Shown piece by piece: positions 9,709 through 18,665 of a stretch of 22,325 nucleotides of DNA. Under the pieces are notes generated by a model that worked only from the letters and a program-made list of their open reading frames with translations, searched no databases and was not told the DNA's origin. Position 1 is the first letter of the stretch. Each line of letters opens with the position of its first letter. Origin of the DNA: Didymodactylos carnosus (lineage: Eukaryota > Rotifera > Eurotatoria > Philodinida > Philodinidae); the NCBI GenBank assembly GCA_905250885.1, contig CAJNOQ010002863.1:1-22325 (forward strand), given 5' to 3'. Both the position numbers and the translations under genes were made by a program.

Positions 9709-11854
9709 ATGTGGTTTTTTCTGTCAAGATCATGGTATTCCAGAAAGGTCCGATGCAATAGAAAGGTAGATTGTGACAACGCAGAGGACGAATGGTTTTG
9801 TGATATTGTTGACGAGAGCATCATTCACAGCGATGTAACGAATATGATTGATCCTTTGCCAGGTCAAAGTGACCGGCTAGCTGTATCGTCACGTGACGAA
9901 AAGAACGATTTTCTTCCAGACGAACGGGTACTAACACAAAGTGTTTTAACATACAATGACAAATTATATCTTGCTTGGTATTGCAACCGAGGATTAGTAG
10001 TACAAAATCAACGTACTCTAAAAGATGTTTGTTTCTGTCCTCCGGCTTAGTGAAGAAGAGTTGCCAAATTGACCAGCTCCTTACTATGATGACAGATGCC
10101 AATATCGGCGAAAACGTCTGTCGATCATTGTCAAGTTTTATGTACCAATGCAATTAGTTGAACCACTAACTGTTATAAATTTTATATTTTATTTTATTTC
10201 CTGTGATACTCATGAAGTAACCGATTATGCAGAAATTAAACATGTATCCTACATTTACTCGTTTAAAAAATACTATCTCTCTTTATTGTTTCAATCGAGC
10301 ACGTTCAATTCTAATCATTATATTCGTATTGATGCACACAGCATCTTAGTTGACCATGTCAAATACATTAACATCTGGTACTATGCACTGGGGTTTGAGT
10401 TTCTACCAGTTCAAAGATTATCATTGAAATTAGTTTGACCTGCGTTTGCTAATATCGATAAGAAACGGTGCAAATGTATACATGGAATACGTACTAAATA
10501 TTCAAATGACAACCATAGATATTCTTGCAGATGTGATCAGGGATGGTTTGGAGAAAAATGTGATAACGATGATACGAATTGCAATCAATGTCATAAAAAC
10601 TCAATCTGCATCAGTTTAGGATCAACTCAAAGACCACTATGTTTGTGTCCGATAAATAAAATTGATTCAAACTGTCAAATTTCATATAATTCATGTAAAG
10701 TCGATTCATGCATGAATAATGGAAAACGTCTGATTAGCGATGATAGATTTGTCTACGGAAAAATTTATTTGTATATGTATCCAACAGTTCTTCGGTAAAA
10801 GGTGTGAATAAAAATTCGACATTCGCAATATCATATTTGATTTGAAAAAAATCAAAATAGTTGCTTTACCTGTTTTTGTTCTTCATTATTGCCACATTGA
10901 CGCCTCTACAATAAATCATTTCCATCGTTCACTCCATCGAGGCATTTCGCTAGGAAATAATTCGACGATAACAGTTTATATTAACCATGCTGATGTCGGT
11001 TTTCTCCAATTGTTTCAGGATGACGGAACTAATGGTCCATTTAGTTCATATTTTCTTATAGAATTTCACACGTATACCGAAAATTTGACGGTGAACGAAA
11101 ATATGCAATGTCCACATGCAAAAACATTATTTAATTCGACTGTGATGAGTTTTGACTATTTCAAACGAATCAAATATTATCAATTACCGTGTAGACAAAA
11201 TGTTAAATTGCTTTGTTTTTTTGACAATAGTTATATGTGTCTATGCGATAGATATCAAACGACGCGATGCTATCTGTTCAACTATGCACAAGATCAATGT
11301 GCAAAAGAGAATATATGCGGGAATAACAGTATATGCATCCGAGATAATAAAGTAAAACCGTTGAATTATATTTGCTTATGTCAGAAATGTTATTCAGGCT
11401 CACTGTGTCAACTCAGTTTATCGGATTATTCATTGTCACTGGATTCATTAATTTGTCAAAAGGTTATAATTAGTGTACCATTAAAACAACAACCGTTCAC
11501 GATTAAATTAACCATCATCAGTGTAGTAGTAATGATTGTTATCGGTCTTCTACTGAATACGCTGACAATTTTGACATTTTACTCATCAAATTCGCGTGAA
11601 GTCGGGTGTACACTATACATTTTATGTTCATCCTGTTTGGGTCAAATACGTTTAATTATACTCGGGTAAGATAATTGCGATATTCGTAATGATACTAAAT
11701 AATCTTTTATTCCCATAGTTCAAAGCTAGTTCAACTTTTAATGACACAAATCTACAACTCATCATTGACACTTGTCAATTGCATCACAATATTCACGAAT
11801 ATTTACTATTGCCAACATAAAGTTCGTTGCTTGGTACTTCCTTCAATGCCATAA
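9709..11854 (+). pseudogene. LDLa-EGF-seven-helix receptor pseudogene
   Basis: Pieces of one large receptor lie in order but in three frames. Frame one (to the TAG at 10048) has an LDLa C-terminal half, CNRKVDCDNAEDEWFC, then the start of an EGF domain (WYCNRG...CFCPP). After a shift near 10060, YYDDRCQYRRKRLS completes that EGF and an EGF-containing segment follows (YSCRCDQGWFGEKC; LCLCPINKIDSNC), with an in-frame TGA at 10436. After a second shift near 10760 come FICICIQQFFGKRCE, a TAA at 10809, a long extracellular stretch with CHCLCD-like cysteines and another EGF, then helix 1 (VVVMIVIGLLLNTLTIL), the family motif REVGC and part of helix 2. A 53-nt intron (11666-11718) leads to SKLVQLLMTQIYNS, and the frame ends at a TAA at 11852. 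By family knowledge, intact members are rhodopsin-like receptors with large adhesive ectodomains. Helices 3-7 are absent here. The ORF starts at 9709 and 10842 are not real starts. Confidence 0.8.
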
Positions 11855-12887
11855 TAACCGGTTTCATGCGACATCTATTTTGTGACTTAGACAAATGTGT
11901 TTGCTACTATCACTCTTTTTTTTTGTTCAGCGTTTTACTTTTGGTTTCTTTTTGCTTAGCATTTCTGTCCCTTGTGCATTGATATGTTACTCATATGCTG
12001 ATTGGTCACCCTATGAATTGTTATTCCATATTTTCCATTTCGGATAGATAGAACGCAATAAGACAAGGTAACGCGCGTTTCCACTCGCTCGGTTTCTTGA
12101 CTTGATTAACTTGGATCTGCGCAGGCGGATTCCCTTTGGTGACTTTTAAATCGAACGGTAAGGTCTAGAATGATGAAATTTTGCACATTATTTCTTGATC
12201 AAGAAAAAAAAGAAGTATTTCTGATCAATTCGCCACGATAGACTATCTGTATTCGGTAATTTTTTTTGTCCGTAGATCACTTTTTTGTGTTGACTGATTT
12301 CTGGCGACATCTATCTCGCAACTACAGCAAGTTAGCTTGGTTTTTTCTCTCTTCGCATCACTAATTATTGCTTCAGTCATCTCTTTGAATATTTTCTCTC
12401 TTTTATAATTCGCTTATCCACAGAATATCTGACAGCCATTTTTTCGTATTTTGCACACATACAGGCACACAGACAACCATTTTGTAAGACCCTAGACTAA
12501 AGTCAAGGGAATTTTGCTGTTGTACTTTCCTTAGACTTCGTCAAAAAAGATAGCGTACGTGTATGCTATACTACTGACAAAAACAGAATGTAAACGTATA
12601 CTGTATTGCAAAATGGCCAAATTGAAGGTATAAGATCAGATATTTCTTTGGTATATTCATCTGTCAGAAAGCTGAGCGGGGTAACCGACAGCGCTTAACA
12701 CCTTGCAGAAGAGTTCAAGAACAAACAGTAACTTTTGCTTAGATGATTCCTGTACAAATCTTCACTGGTTACTTAACTGGATTTCAGCTTCATACAAAAT
12801 ACTGTGTATGTTCAGAGGCATTGATGATTGTAGAAAAAAAGTTGGTTGCTTCACTTTCAGATATATAATAGAGTGAAATTAAACCAA
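11855..12887. other. no gene recognised
   Basis: About 1 kb without a supported gene. The first part (to about 11990) may hold degraded downstream sequence of the receptor pseudogene, but I cannot align it to the expected helices. A weak inverted pair (gactaaagtcaagg near 12493 and ccttagact near 12529) is too short to call. Confidence 0.5.
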
Positions 12888-13213
12888 ATGACGGACACAA
12901 TCGTTCATGAACTCATAGTGAAAGAAATACTTAAAGAAGCAGATGGCACTCAACACCCAAATCGTGGTGAAACTGTTGAAAGTAGACTCTTATTCGATAA
13001 AGCGTTTCTACATGAATTTAATTTATTCATTATTGTTTTAGTTTTATTGAAAGGAACAGATGAAGATCATGTATTTGGTGAACGTATTGTGAATTTTAAA
13101 ATTGGTAAATGTCTTTTGCAAAATATAATACCTGTGTAAGTGTAGAACTTAGTTGTTTACAATCAGCTATTAAGAAAAACTCTGTGAGGGCATCAAGCAT
13201 ATGTAAAAGATAA
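12888..13213 (+). pseudogene. FKBP-like peptidyl-prolyl isomerase fragment, broken
   Basis: From ATG 12888 the frame gives 83 residues to a TAA at 13137. The pattern VKEILKEADGTQHPNRGETV matches the first strand and loop of FKBP domains (I-x-K-x-G-x-G-x-x-x-P-x-x-G-x-x-V). Further on, LLKGT, acidic residues and FGERIVNFKIGKCLL fit the later 'L-x-G-T...F-x-F-x-L-G' segment. An unexpected insert of about 15 residues (LLFDKAFLHEFNLFI region) separates them. Shifting frame after 13134 restores VELSCLQSAIKKN to 13211, which resembles the following helix of FKBP6-like proteins. The aromatic active-site residues expected (the YTG and GW positions) are missing. GTGTAAGT at 13134-13141 contains a splice-donor-like GTAAGT, so an intron cannot be excluded. 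The family call is from memory and moderate at best. Confidence 0.38.
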
Positions 13214-13465
13214 CATTATATGAGTGATAATATACTCTGTGTACGTAATAAAATACACCGTATTCTCCATTTAAGACTACTCTCTGTTCCCAAAGTGAAT
13301 GGCACATAATTTTTCTCCAAAAAACATGATTCCTGAATTTTAATTATAAGTAAAATATACCCTGCTCATTAATGTCGAATCATGTTTTGTTTGAAAGAGA
13401 AAAAACAATTAACCAGAGACGTGATGCTCTTTATCTTTCGCAACGCTTGCCTGTCCAAAATAGTC

Positions 13466-13664
13466 CACGAACGTGATTTCTTCAACTACCACGGTTCTGC
13501 GAAGGGATTTTTCTTGGAGCTGGATGTGTTTTGAGAGCTTTAGAAATGACTGGAAATCTGGATTACAAATCATTTTGCATCTAGGCACAATGTTTCTTTG
13601 AAAATACAACTGTAAGACTGGTCTGCAGAGATTATTTGGGAAGTAAGGCTTTTATTCATTCATA
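13466..13664 (-). repeat. 199-bp coding-like repeat, left inverted copy
   Basis: This segment and 16879-17077 are reverse-complement copies of equal length and roughly 80% identity. Read on the minus strand, this copy is open throughout (an 81-codon frame running on to a TGA at 13411-13409) and includes NIVPRCKMICNPDFQ, LSKHIQLQEKSL and TVVVEEITFVD. The other copy, on the plus strand, gives NIVPRCKMIRN, LSKHVQLQEKSF and TVVVEEITFV with one internal TAG. Preservation of the same frame suggests a repeated gene or transposon-protein fragment. I do not recognise the protein. Confidence 0.75.
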
Positions 13665-14369
13665 ATTCGCTCGAAATTAAACCAAATTGCTTGAGAATTT
13701 GCTGTGGATAGGGTTTTGGTTTTAGGACTTCGACAGTAACTTTTTCAGATTTAGTTTTCAACGCTGAACCCAAAAACCTTTGTTTCAAACCTTGAAAATG
13801 TAGGTGAGAAAAACGGCAGAGCTTTTTCAAGAAAGATCAGTTTTTCCGGTTTTGAACATGTTCTCAGTATTTTGAGAATATCTCAGCGAGGATAGGTTTT
13901 TCAGAGATGGGTATGTGATATTCGAACTCGCCGCTGAGTTCTCTATCGAATGATGTAAAAAACGACCACATTATTTTCTACTCCAACTCTGCCTTACGTG
14001 CATCTTATGAAAGAAGTTTATGTAGATGTGTATGTCATCTGAATACAAAATGAACATAAATTATAGGTTGGAAGAAGACTACGTCTATGTGTGCGTTAGC
14101 ACTGTTGACAATGTGAAAAATTATAAGCCAAGTGAATGGCTGATGATGCCCTTATCAGTGCTTTTTCAAGTGCAATGTTGCAAGCGAGATGGAGAGTGAT
14201 TCAAAATGCATATGTAATGAGAACTGGGTTGCTTAATTAACTGAAAATGTGAAAAACAATCTTTTGCGTAAAATATTTATCATCAAGCTAAAATACTGGA
14301 ATTATCATTATGACTCTCAGTAAAAAAAATTTTTGAATTGCAGACATGGCCAGGTCCAATTTTAAGACT
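13665..14369. other. no gene recognised
   Basis: About 700 bp of AT-rich DNA without a supported gene or clear repeat. Confidence 0.5.
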
Positions 14370-14505
14370 GCCGTAAACGACCGTATACAGTCCTATACGA
14401 CCGCCGTAAATCATCGTTAGCGGTCGTATTTGCATCGTAAACGGCCGTAAATACTCCGCCTGTTTTACAGCCGTAACTGCGCCGTGACCGTTAACGGTTA
14501 GTTTA
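14370..14505. repeat. GC-richer island of CCGTAA/ACGGCCGTA motifs with hairpin
   Basis: A cluster of degenerate CGTAAACG and CCGTAA units stands out from the AT-rich surroundings. Inside it ATACGACCGC (14395-14404) and GCGGTCGTAT (14420-14429) form a perfect 10-bp inverted repeat around a 15-nt loop. It probably belongs to the same general class as the TTACCG-rich foldback elements further on, but I see no terminal repeats or target duplication. Confidence 0.6.
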
Positions 14506-14752
14506 GAAAAAATTATTTATTTTTCGTTTCCAGCATCTTCTACAGAAGATGTATACAGCGCTTCAGGACGTCATCCATGCATTGTACGTCTTGAATATCA
14601 CTTACCACTCACATACATACAATTATAATTGTTTGCCAGGATCTGAGGAGAAAAATGTTCTATTTTTGTTTACGTTCCTTATCTTCTGGTTAGTGACGAT
14701 AAGATGTACATACGTCCGATTTGTGTAGATCTGCATTGTTGTTAATCAACCG

Positions 14753-14760
14753 TATAAAAA
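14753..14760 (+). promoter_or_regulatory. TATA box candidate
   Basis: TATAAAAA lies 93 nt upstream of the ATG at 14853. With a start of transcription about 30 nt downstream, the 5' UTR would be about 70 nt. Confidence 0.45.
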
Positions 14761-14852
14761 GAGAATATCCAAGATACATACAGCATCATATTTTACAAAT
14801 TCACAAAACAAGCGCAGCATACTTTCTCTTGTACTATCGCTTTCACTTACAA

Positions 14853-15094
14853 ATGCCGGTGGTAAGGACATAATAGTTTCAGATAGTGTGTGTGTAAACA
14901 AGTTTCATGCGAACTGATGATTTTCTTGACAGTTTGTTCGCCTTGAGCTCGAGGCCATTCTTGATTTAGAAACGGCTGGAGTCAATCATCTGACATGTGA
15001 TATATCTTCGCCACTCCTATCTTTGATACGCTTTCTATCGGAACTCTATACCTGTTTTGATAAAAGCCGTACTAAGAGTTTACCCAATGTATAG
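14853..15094 (+). CDS. small two-exon gene, unidentified
   Basis: Exon 1 begins at ATG 14853 and holds only three codons (MPV) before a GTAAGG donor at 14862. A 71-nt intron ends in TTCTTGACAG at 14932, and exon 2 (14933-15094) continues in phase 0 for 53 codons to TAG. The 56-residue product begins MPVFVRLELEAILDLETAG and continues with a hydrophobic stretch SSPLLSLIRFLSELYTCF. Supporting points are the TATA box upstream, a pyrimidine-rich acceptor, matching phases and balanced codon use. The N-terminus is loosely like that of UPF0587/CZIB proteins (short basic-hydrophobic start with an L-x-L-x-A pattern), but the CxxC metal sites of that family are absent, so I do not adopt the name. A TTAA-ended element begins 15 nt after the stop and may have cut the gene short. 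The open frame at 15827 on the far side may be part of the same original gene. Confidence 0.42.
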
Positions 15095-15108
15095 TTCCTT
15101 TTGACTCG

Positions 15109-15768
15109 TTAAGAGAGGCTTTGACCCCATCGAGAATTCTAGTGGAATGGTCGAAATTAACATATTAATTAACATATAATACATTTTTTTTAATATTTTT
15201 AGATTTTACGATCAAAAGCGGAGTTATGAAAAAATTTTTAGTCTCTTTGGACTTAATTAGACCGAGTTATAGTACTTACAAAATGGTCGGTGTCTGAGAG
15301 TCTTGAAAAAGCATCCTCTTTACTATTTTCGATATAACTTCATCATTTTTCATCCGTTCTGTTTGAGCAGCATCACATTCAAAAACCTGATAAAAACTAA
15401 AGAAAACAGCTGATTCAATCCTGTTCTGCTGTTGAGTTTTCCTAGAAAAAAAATGAGGTTTTCTGAGCTATAGGAAACTTACGAAAGTTTTCGCAGAGGT
15501 ATCAAAATGAGACGATATGGAAATCACTATGTATATGTGCTCACTCGATTCTCCATTCAAAACCACACATACATTTTCAAGACTCTCAAACACCGACCAT
15601 TTTGTAAATACTATAACTCGGTCTAATTAAGTCCAAAGAGACTAAAAATTTTTTCATAACTCCACTTTTGATCGTAGAATCCAAAAATATTAAAAAAAAA
15701 TATATGTTAATTTCGACCATTCCATTGGCTTGAAAGCATGCTCGACCGACTAGTGAAGCCTCTCTTAA
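15109..15768. mobile_element. TTAA-ended inverted-repeat element with ~190-bp arms
   Basis: TTAAGAGAGGCTT at 15109-15121 is the exact reverse complement of AAGCCTCTCTTAA at 15756-15768. The arms match for most of about 190 bp (left about 15109-15308, right about 15575-15768), including a long nearly identical stretch around the sequence tataactcggtctaattaag. The spacer of about 265 bp has no convincing coding sequence. TTAA at both borders is the target site of piggyBac-type transposons, though here TTAA could equally be the palindromic tip of the repeat. The inner ends do not start with CCC/CCY as typical piggyBac ends do. It is non-autonomous. Confidence 0.78.
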
Positions 15769-15826
15769 AGTTTAGTATAGTGTTTAGGGACACTCTGAGG
15801 CAGTTAAAGGGTACTCGTATATTTAT

Positions 15827-16018
15827 ATGGTAGCGGTACTTGTGCTTGTGAAAGATCTTCTACGGGCTTATCAAGAAATAGCATCACATGGCACTGATGA
15901 CTCGTCCTTTCAACCACTACTATTTGATTCTGCTTACAGACCTGAGTATGGTAAATTACTTTTAGGCTCTACAATATTGCTTTCAGTGAGGTGGAAAATA
16001 ATAGAAAAGGACACTTGA
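15827..16018 (+). CDS. possible exon or small ORF, unidentified
   Basis: ATG 15827 opens 63 codons ending at TGA 16018. The peptide reads normally, with VLVLVKDLLRAYQEIASHG and FQPLLFDSAYRPEYGKLLLG. A GTGAGG near 15987 could be a donor. It lies just beyond the TTAA-ended element and might belong to the interrupted gene at 14853. I know no family for it. Confidence 0.22.
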   Translation: MVAVLVLVKDLLRAYQEIASHGTDDSSFQPLLFDSAYRPEYGKLLLGSTILLSVRWKIIEKDT

Positions 16019-16248
16019 GCTAATCGGTAATGATTTTTGTATTAAACGATATTTTTGTGCAGTTCGCAATTATTTTCGATTGGTGTGTTCAGAAAGTATT
16101 CAGTCTTCCCAATATTATACTTGTGACAAGTATTTTCTATTTTCAATACTCTTCTCATATGAAGGACGTTGCATAAAATATATTCTGAAATTGAAACAGG
16201 GTTCCCGATCGGGGGAGTGCTGGCTCCCCTGCCCCCAATAAATTTTTT

Positions 16249-16350
16249 GGACTTTCTGCTAAAATTTTTGACGTTTTTCCACCAGCAACTTTCTGCCAGA
16301 AAATTACGAACACTTTTTCGTCAGCTACTTTCTGCGAAGCAAAGTTTTTA
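16249..16350. repeat. degenerate ~39-bp tandem repeat
   Basis: The phrase actttctgc recurs at about 16250, 16287 and 16328, each time followed by an A-rich stretch and then a ttt(t)-c-cag/tcag-like end. This gives roughly 2.5 units. The surrounding C/G-rich phrase gatcgggggagtgctggc looks like part of the same dispersed repeat. Confidence 0.5.
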
Positions 16351-16409
16351 GCCTCTTCCATCCCTAAGAACAATCGGAAATGCTGATTTGAAAGCAAATT
16401 GGTCGGATT

Positions 16410-16881
16410 ATAAATAAGTTTGCGCGGTAAGCGATAGTTTACCGTCGGTTACAGTAAAAACATTTTTACCGCGGTAACGGTAAGATGAATTTACCGAAAA
16501 ACGAGATTACCGCGGCAGCGGTAAAAGAGTTTTTGGTGAAAGTCCAGTAAATTATTTTTAGCGAACTTTTTTCTCACATTCTGGTTTCATTTCTTGATTC
16601 CCTTCTTATGATGAGCACTGTTAATTGCGATCTAATCGCAGTTTGCTCTAATGAAAAGAGACTTTCGAGTTCATTATGACGTTGTTTTGGTATAAGTTGT
16701 CAATATATTGCTGTTATACATTAGTCACTTTTATTGTTTTTTTTGTTAGAAAATCGACGATTTTAAAAGACTTTTTACCGTACCGAATTTACCTGCGGTA
16801 CCGATAAACTTTTTTACCGTTACTGCAGTAACGGTAAGAACCGATAGATCCATTTACCGGTTATCGAACGCGCTTATTTAT
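16410..16881. mobile_element. TTACCG-rich foldback/MITE-like element
   Basis: ATAAATAAG at 16410-16418 is matched by CTTATTTAT at 16873-16881. Just inside both ends lie related GCGCG, CGATA and TTACCG words in inverted order. The interior carries many TTACCG/CGGTAA words, including a 12-nt palindrome at 16466-16477 and a perfect 24-nt palindrome at 16814-16837. No coding sequence is seen and no target duplication is evident. The right end abuts the inverted 199-bp repeat copy at 16879. Confidence 0.6.
16814..16837. repeat. perfect 24-nt palindrome
   Basis: The half-site TTACCGTTACTG is followed directly by its exact reverse complement, with no spacer. It lies near the right end of the TTACCG-rich element and could extrude a hairpin or bind a dimeric protein. 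Confidence 0.9.
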
Positions 16882-17077
16882 GAATGAATAAAAGCGTTAC
16901 TTCCCAAATAATCTCTACAGACTGTTCTCATACTTTTATTTTCAAACAAACATTGTGCCTAGATGTAAAATGATTCGTAATCTACATTTCTAGCCATTTT
17001 TGAAGCTCTCAAAACACGTCCAGCTTCAAGAAAAATCCTTCTTCAGAACCGTGGTAGTTGAAGAAATCACGTTCGTG
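16879..17077 (+). repeat. 199-bp coding-like repeat, right inverted copy
   Basis: This is the reverse complement of 13466-13664 (see there). Its plus-strand frame keeps NIVPRCKMIRN, LSKHVQLQEKSF and TVVVEEITFV but carries a TAG after the HF residues and ends in TGA soon after the repeat. It is therefore the more damaged copy. Confidence 0.75.
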
Positions 17078-17555
17078 TGAATGTGTGAAAGACACTTTGG
17101 ATTTAGAAATATACAAAGAAAAATATATAGTTTACTATGTAAAAACACGAAATGGTGACCTTGTCTTTCGTTAAAAAGCTTTTGGTCTTTTTGTAAAAGG
17201 CTTATTAGCGTGGACTCAAACGGTCTAAATGTTAAGTTTCTAGTACTATTGACCGTAGGAGTAGAGGAATGAAAGTTTATAGGCAAAAAATGGCCTAAAA
17301 TCGGTAATTTACAGCCTAACAAATGAAAATTAAATAAACAGTCAAACAAATAAACATCATTCAGTTATCTAGACCACTCCTTTCAGTTAAGGAAAAAGTA
17401 GTAGACTCTCCCTGGAATTATTCTTGGACAAGCGTTCACTGATGACAGGGGGAGAGCGTTTTGTGCGAAGTATCGATAATTTTTCCCCCTAAATAGTTAA
17501 GCATTTTGTTAGTCTTTCATATTCAAAACAAAGAAAACTTACTCCTAATTGAACT
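17078..17555. other. no gene recognised
   Basis: No supported gene. The minus-strand frame of 107 codons here overlaps the 199-bp repeat in an antisense frame and has no protein-like pattern. CTCTCCCTG near 17408 and CAGGGGGAGAG near 17446 could pair weakly. Confidence 0.45.
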
Positions 17556-17558
17556 TGT

Positions 17559-18398
17559 GTGTTTTATTGTACTTGGGATCATCACAGCGAACCAAATTCC
17601 TGGTCATCTGATGATGAAAAAACCTTTATTAAAGTCAAACATTCATATGTGGATATTATGGAGCGAGCATTTTGGGAAAATACAAATAGTTTAAAACAAA
17701 CATATCCATTTAATAGTACAATGAGTGGTTATAAAGTTGATTTACCTTATTTTGTCAAAAATGAAATAACCAATGTAGATATAATTCCATATATAAATCT
17801 ATTAGCTCCATTAATAGTACGTATTGGCATGGAATATTATATTGATCCAGAGACTAAAACGTGGTCATATGCTACAGGAATATTTATTGACAAAACACAT
17901 ATTTTAACATGCGCACATATTATGGATCCGGTTGAACGAAAAAATCGCTTATATCCATTAACTGATATTCGATGTACAAATTATTCTGTGGCTAAATCTC
18001 ATCTGCTCAGTCCTCAAAATGATCCAAATTTGAAATTAAAAATAGTAGTACGTGGTAATCATCTTTCAACATCTGAAATTTCTCAACCTGAATGGGATAT
18101 AGCATTATTAGAAGTTATAGAACGAGATCAACAACACTGTCTAGAAATGATATTTAATTATCCTTATGTATTTCCTGGCATTTCAAAACAGAAAATTTCA
18201 TAGCCAAGTTCAGTCTATTTGATTTGCTATAATGGTACAATGACATCTAAAAAATACAAACTTTATCGCTCTATATCAGGTTATGAAAACTTTAACAGTG
18301 CAGAGTTACCGATGGCACACGATAGTGAGTTAAAATCATTGAGCAGTGGTAATATCGTGGAGAAAGATAATGAAGTAAAATATAAACACAATTCATAA
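17559..18398 (+). pseudogene. trypsin-like serine protease remnant lacking the catalytic serine
   Basis: An open frame from 17559 (entered from a lost or unseen upstream exon; the first codon is GTG, the first ATG is 17658) runs 214 codons to TAG 18201. Counting from 17559, FIDKTHILTCAHIMDP holds the catalytic histidine (residue 120) with the usual TCAH context, and PEWDIALLEV holds the catalytic aspartate (residue 180). The same frame continues past the TAG for 64 more codons (SSVYLICYNG, SGNIVEKDNEV) to TAA 18396, so the TAG looks like a recent nonsense mutation. The GDSGG-type segment with the nucleophilic serine is absent up to 18398. It is therefore truncated as well as interrupted. A 190-bp inverted repeat with a ribozyme motif starts 34 nt downstream and may mark the break. 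By family knowledge this is a chymotrypsin-clan fold. It is not predicted to be active. Confidence 0.72.
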
Positions 18399-18431
18399 AT
18401 TAATGCTACAATTGCTTACGAATTTGATAAT

Positions 18432-18621
18432 TAAGTTAAAAAAAGTTTGAACTTTTCTCTTCGTATTTTATTATATTAATAAAGTAAGACAATTAACTAA
18501 ACGTTTCGATTTGTCAACCTATTATCCTCAGCAGCTAAGAAACGAAATATTTTAGAGATCCACAATCCACTTATTAATATAATAAAACATGAAGAGAAAA
18601 GTTCAAACTCTTTTTTAACTT
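18432..18621. repeat. 190-bp inverted repeat with ~53-bp arms
   Basis: The left arm (18432-18484, beginning aagttaaaaaaagtttgaac) and the right arm (about 18569-18621) are near-perfect reverse complements, differing by only a few bases and one or two indels. The 85-bp loop holds the weaker hammerhead motif. The whole could be a MITE or a foldback end of a retroelement. I cannot define a target duplication. Confidence 0.82.
18490..18540 (-). ncRNA. degenerate hammerhead ribozyme motif (copy A)
   Basis: On the minus strand CUGAGGA (18531-18525) and GAAA (18507-18504) form the conserved core (CUGANGA...GAAA). GAAACGUU gives a minimal ACGU stem III and a GUU cleavage triplet. Stem I pairs UUAGCUG (18538-18532) with UAGUUAA just after the cleavage site in reverse order, seven pairs including two G-U. 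Stem II is only GGUU/AAUC around a GACA loop, and five unpaired bases (UAAUA) separate it from the core. That irregularity makes activity doubtful. It sits in the loop of the 18432-18621 inverted repeat. Confidence 0.45.
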
Positions 18622-18665
18622 TTATTAATTTTTTATTTCTTCCTTTTTACTTCGTAGCTTATTTG

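Noticed and set aside
9821..10153. Minus-strand 110-codon frame
   Set aside because: Antisense shadow of the receptor pseudogene, which has clear LDLa and EGF patterns on the plus strand.
16155..16397. Open frames on both strands
   Set aside because: They read through degenerate tandem and dispersed repeats; the repeated peptide pattern merely reflects the DNA repeat.
17026..17349. Minus-strand 107-codon frame
   Set aside because: Overlaps the coding-like 199-bp repeat in antisense and has no recognisable pattern.
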